The notes under the pieces: generated by a model | Database searches by the model: none | What the model saw: the letters and a program-made list of their open reading frames with translations, nothing else | What the model was told of the DNA's origin: nothing | Shown here: positions 6,638-7,865 of the stretch, in pieces | Position numbering within the stretch: the first letter of the stretch is position 1 | Layout: each line of letters opens with the position of its first letter | Origin: Boseongicola sp. SB0662_bin_57 | GTDB lineage: Bacteria > Pseudomonadota > Alphaproteobacteria > Rhodobacterales > Rhodobacteraceae | Reading direction: 5' to 3' | Length of the DNA: 7,865 nt | Assembly: GCA_009839535.1 (NCBI GenBank) | Contig: VXPN01000507.1 | Location: 1-7,865, forward strand | Made by a program: the position numbers and the translations under genes

Positions 6638-7690
6638 TCACTGCACGTGTTCCACCGGAACAAGGATTGACCGAATCGCTTCGGGATCGATGTCGTCGTG
6701 CTCCGCAATGACGACCAGACGCCCTTGCCTGTTCTCGCCCCGTTCCCAGGCCCGGTCGAACTGATGGCGGACCCGAGCGCCGACACCCTGGACAAGCAGA
6801 CGCATTGGCTTGTCGCGCACCGAGGCATATCCCTTCACGCGAAGGACGTTCTGCCGCCGTGCAAGGCTCTCGATTCGCTCAACGAGGTCATTGGCGCTCT
6901 CGACCTCCGGAACGTCCACGACGATGGTGTCGAAATCCTCGTGATCATGCTCTGGCGCCCCGTCGTGATGCGACGGTCGCGCCGCCAGGTCGCCTTCGGC
7001 CGCCGCTTCGATGCCGAGAATCACCTGGGCGTCCGCCACGCCCTCCGACACCTCGATCACCGGAATTGCACGCGGTGCGTCACGCTCGATGATCGTCCTT
7101 GCCCGCGCCACGCCTTCGGGTCCCGCAAGGTCGGGCTTGGTCAGCAGGACGATGTCGGCGCAGGCAATCTGGTCCTCGAACACCTCCGAAAGCGGCGTTT
7201 CGTGGTCAATGCTGTCATCGGCGAGCCGCTGCGCGTTCACGCGGTCGATGTCGGGCGCGAATCTTCCCGCGGCCACCGCCTCGGCATCGGCCAGCGCGAT
7301 GACGCCGTCCACCGTCACCTTGCTTCGGATTGCGGGCCAGTCGAACGCCTTGAGCAGCGGCTTTGGAAGGGCAAGGCCGGAGGTCTCGATCAGGATGTGC
7401 TCGGGCACGGGGTCAAGGTCCAGCAACGCGCCGATGGTCGGGATGAAGTCGTCCGCAACCGTGCAGCAGATGCAGCCATTGACCAGTTCGACAATGTTCT
7501 CCGCCGGGCATCCTGGAATGGCACAGCTCCGGAGAATCTCTCCGTCGACGCCCACATCGCCGAACTCGTTCACGATCACCGCCAGCCGATGGTCCTTGCT
7601 GGATTCGATGAGGTGGCTTATCAGCGTCGTCTTTCCGGCCCCCAGAAAGCCGGTAACGACAGTGACGGGAATCTTGGCGAGATCGCTCAT
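6638..7690 (-). CDS. cobW: Cobalamin biosynthesis GTPase CobW
   Basis: P-loop GTPase of the G3E/COG0523 family. CobW is thought to bind Co(II) in its GTP form and hand it to the CobNST chelatase. The 350-residue product has normal length. Seen in order: Walker A GFLGAGKTT (residues 14-22), VNEFGDVGVDGEIL (40-53), the metal-site motif NGCICCTV with Cys73, Cys75 and Cys76, ILIETSGLALP (99-109), the guanine-recognition motif TKPD (184-187), a histidine/acid-rich loop SHHDGAPEHDHED (240-252) before the C-terminal domain, and VLRVKGYASV (282-291) within that domain. The ATG start overlaps the upstream DUF1636 stop (ATGA) and has GGAG eight bases upstream (7699-7702). A 115-nt gap separates it from cobN. 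The CobW rather than generic G3E call rests on this operon position plus the CICC motif; it could also be a zinc-type COG0523 protein by sequence alone. Confidence 0.94.
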   Translation of the reverse strand: MSDLAKIPVTVVTGFLGAGKTTLISHLIESSKDHRLAVIVNEFGDVGVDGEILRSCAIPGCPAENIVELVNGCICCTVADDFIPTIGALLDLDPVPEHILIETSGLALPKPLLKAFDWPAIRSKVTVDGVIALADAEAVAAGRFAPDIDRVNAQRLADDSIDHETPLSEVFEDQIACADIVLLTKPDLAGPEGVARARTIIERDAPRAIPVIEVSEGVADAQVILGIEAAAEGDLAARPSHHDGAPEHDHEDFDTIVVDVPEVESANDLVERIESLARRQNVLRVKGYASVRDKPMRLLVQGVGARVRHQFDRAWERGENRQGRLVVIAEHDDIDPEAIRSILVPVEHVQ

Positions 7691-7865
7691 TCGGCTGTCT
7701 CCACTGGTTCGATCGGCGGAACCCGGGCAATGCAGTTCTTGCGGAAATGCTCGGGGCGCTCCCGCCAGGGCACAAGCCCGTCTGGCGTCGCGCGATACCG
7801 TGCCACGCCATCCAGGATCATGTCGGCGCTTGAAGGGTCGAGATTGCCGTAGACGTATGTCCAGC
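7687..7865 (-). CDS. DUF1636 family protein, C-terminal fragment (5' end beyond window)
   Basis: Only the last 58 codons and the stop are inside the window; the start lies beyond the right edge. The visible tail contains WTYVYGNLDP, then an amphipathic stretch around ADMILDGVARY, then ATPDGLVPWRERPEHFRKN, CIARVPPIEP and an acidic end ETAE. The G-N/D-L-D-P, TPDG-VPWRERP and F-R-K...ARVPP elements match what I know of the DUF1636 family: small (about 120-135 residue) proteins, often called metal-binding or (2Fe-2S) ferredoxin/thioredoxin-like, frequently encoded next to cobW in alphaproteobacteria. The family's function is not established. One cysteine is visible near the C-terminus; the N-terminal cysteines expected of the family cannot be seen. 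The stop overlaps the cobW start by four bases, so the two proteins are probably made together. A role in cobalt handling is inference. Confidence 0.85.
   Translation of the reverse strand, partial: WTYVYGNLDPSSADMILDGVARYRATPDGLVPWRERPEHFRKNCIARVPPIEPVETAE
7699..7702 (-). promoter_or_regulatory. Ribosome-binding site of cobW
   Basis: GGAG on the minus strand, within the last codons of the DUF1636 gene, lies eight bases before the cobW ATG at 7688-7690. It is a good Shine-Dalgarno match and spacing, so cobW can be initiated directly as well as by coupling through the ATGA overlap. Confidence 0.65.

Noticed and set aside
6523..6828. 102-residue N-terminal extension of cobN from an in-frame ATG at 6828
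   Set aside because: Most of it overlaps the end of cobW in another frame, it has no CobN-like sequence, and GTG at 6520-6522 has a well-placed Shine-Dalgarno and yields the expected M-H-V-I-F-R-E start.
6698..7852. 384-codon plus-strand ORF opposite cobW
   Set aside because: It is antisense to a firmly identified gene, spans two genes without regard to their boundaries, has no family motif, and long antisense frames are expected at this GC content.

Overview
The window is part of an aerobic (oxygen-dependent, late cobalt insertion) cobalamin biosynthesis operon from a high-GC alphaproteobacterium. I infer a Rhodobacterales/Rhodobacteraceae-like organism from gene order, GC-rich codon use and the style of CobN (N-terminus beginning M-H-V-I-F-R-E after a GTG start). 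This is family recognition by eye, not a database result.

Every supported gene lies on the minus strand, so transcription runs from the right end of the window to the left. In order: the 3' end of a DUF1636 metal-binding-like gene (7687-7865, cut by the window edge), cobW (6638-7690), a 115-nt non-coding gap, cobN (3100-6522), cobG (1976-3103), cobH (1347-1976), cobI (622-1350) and the first 208 codons of cobJ (1-625, cut by the window edge). Five of the six junctions overlap by 1 or 4 nt (ATGA, GTGA or TGATG). The only break is between cobW and cobN.

In pathway order, CobI methylates C20 of precorrin-2 to give precorrin-3A, CobG makes precorrin-3B, and CobJ methylates C17 and contracts the ring to precorrin-4. 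CobM, CobF, CobK and CobL, not in this window, would continue to precorrin-8X. CobH isomerises precorrin-8X to hydrogenobyrinic acid. After CobB amidation (not in this window), CobN is the large subunit of the CobNST chelatase that inserts Co(II). CobW is the G3E GTPase thought to deliver cobalt, and the DUF1636 protein is an uncharacterised partner translationally coupled to CobW.

No RNA gene, mobile element, CRISPR array, recognisable cobalamin riboswitch or rho-independent terminator was seen. The operon promoter, and any riboswitch, probably lies beyond the right edge. I find no evidence of a wholly new system. The points most worth a second look are the DUF1636-CobW coupling, the structured cobW-cobN gap, a 12-bp palindrome over the cobN start codon, and a Cys-x3-Cys-x3-Cys linker in CobN.
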